A DNA stretch of 6,204 bases, taken from assembly GCA_021777685.1 (NCBI GenBank), contig JAJYDH010000390.1:1-6204 (forward strand), read 5' to 3'. The position numbers and the translations under genes are program-made. This DNA comes from Planctomycetota bacterium (GTDB lineage: Bacteria; Planctomycetota; Planctomycetia; Isosphaerales; Isosphaeraceae). The notes beneath the pieces are model-generated. The model saw nothing but the letters and a program-made list of their open reading frames with translations. It searched no databases and was not told the DNA's origin. This document shows positions 5,787 through 6,204 of the stretch, one piece after another; position 1 is the stretch's first letter, and each line of letters starts with the position of its first letter.

Positions 5787-6204
5787 ATGACCGACACCGG
5801 ATCGCAAGAGAAGCCCCCGACGGGCGGGGCGGAGGAGGCGGTCGTCGCCGAGGCTCCCGCCCCCGAGCCCTGGACCCCTCGCCGGGTCTTCGAGTGGAAC
5901 TCGTATTACGACCTGTATGTCGCCGGGTTCGTCGTCCTGCTCGTCTTCCTGGGGTCGGCGAACAAGATCCAGTCGCTGAACACGGGTCTCTGGTCGCGGC
6001 TCAACGCCGGCCGGCAGACGATGGCGACCGGCGCCCCGGTCGTCACCGACACGATCTCGATGGCCGGCGAGGGCCGTCGGTGGGTCAACATCCCCTGGCT
6101 CTTCGAACTGGGCCATTACTCGCTCTATTCCGCCGTCTTCGACGCGATGGTCCCGCCGGCCCCGGCGCCGCTCGAGGAGAAGGCGACGACCGAGGCGATC
6201 TCGG
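5787..6204 (+). CDS. N-terminus of a polytopic membrane protein (GT-C-like or planctomycete membrane family), 3' truncated by window end
   Basis: The frame is open from ATG 5787 to the window end, 139 codons visible. The first ~40 residues are hydrophilic and rich in Pro, Glu and Ala. A clear transmembrane helix follows at about 42-58 ('LYVAGFVVLLVFLGSA'). The next stretch, with 'LWSRLNAGRQTMATGAPVVT' (68-87) and then 'DTISM' (88-92) and 'WVNIPWLFELGHYSLY' (99-114), matches the layout of GT-C-type membrane proteins, in which a first lumenal loop reads roughly 'DpfSyta.g..WvnhsWLfe'. Such proteins may transfer sugars from lipid carriers; many family members are unassigned and some carry TPR repeats. 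Residues 119-135 become Pro/Ala/Glu-rich, an unusual spacer for that loop. No good Shine-Dalgarno is visible. The next in-frame Met is at residue 79, which would remove the TM helix, so this start is preferred. Confidence 0.75.
   Translation, partial: MTDTGSQEKPPTGGAEEAVVAEAPAPEPWTPRRVFEWNSYYDLYVAGFVVLLVFLGSANKIQSLNTGLWSRLNAGRQTMATGAPVVTDTISMAGEGRRWVNIPWLFELGHYSLYSAVFDAMVPPAPAPLEEKATTEAIS

Noticed and set aside
1..6204. CRISPR arrays, insertion sequences, tRNA genes, direct repeats, phage or plasmid signatures
   Set aside because: Reading both strands by eye gave no repeat-spacer pattern, transposase motif, tRNA cloverleaf or terminal inverted repeats.

Overview
This 6.2 kb window is GC-rich bacterial chromosomal DNA with tightly packed genes. 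It has no tRNA, rRNA, CRISPR array, insertion sequence or plasmid signature that I can see. The mix of families suggests a planctomycete, perhaps Isosphaeraceae: a BshC-like protein of about 540 aa, a DUF6398 protein with a long novel N-terminal half, a double-GNAT/SCP2 protein, and a large membrane protein with an 'LW.RL.AGR…VVTDT.S…WVNIPWLFEL' opening. The taxon is recalled from family resemblance, not tested.

Layout from left to right. Bases 1-108 (+) are the last 35 codons of an FKBP-type peptidyl-prolyl isomerase. It converges on a three-gene minus-strand operon, with a nested GC-rich palindrome (116-155) between the two. In transcription order the operon is an Eis-like GNAT acetyltransferase (3051-1783), a variant macro-domain protein (1786-1316, joined by an ATGA stop/start overlap) and a DUF6398 protein (1291-158, 24 nt further on). 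A 153-bp gap (3052-3204) carries a candidate -10 element. It separates this operon from a second minus-strand pair: a GT2 glycosyltransferase (5537-4821) followed by a distant BshC-like protein (4821-3205), joined by a TGATG overlap. A 249-bp divergent intergenic region (5538-5786) has one good sigma70-type promoter facing each way. The rightward promoter drives a gene at 5787 that runs off the window and encodes the N-terminus of a polytopic membrane protein.

How the genes may work together. The GT2 enzyme and the BshC-like protein are translationally coupled and probably act in one pathway, for example making or modifying a glycosylated small molecule or lipid-linked sugar. The GT2 is not a BshA-type (GT4) enzyme, so canonical bacillithiol synthesis is not shown. 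The GNAT-macro-DUF6398 operon combines an acyl-CoA-dependent transferase, an ADP-ribose-type binding or hydrolysing fold and a protein with a possible helix-turn-helix segment. No function for the set is known to me. It is the most plausible place in the window for an undescribed system. The macro domain is atypical: the usual catalytic-loop Asp and glycine run are replaced.

No stretch over 300 bases lacks a gene. The very long antisense ORFs are high-GC artefacts.
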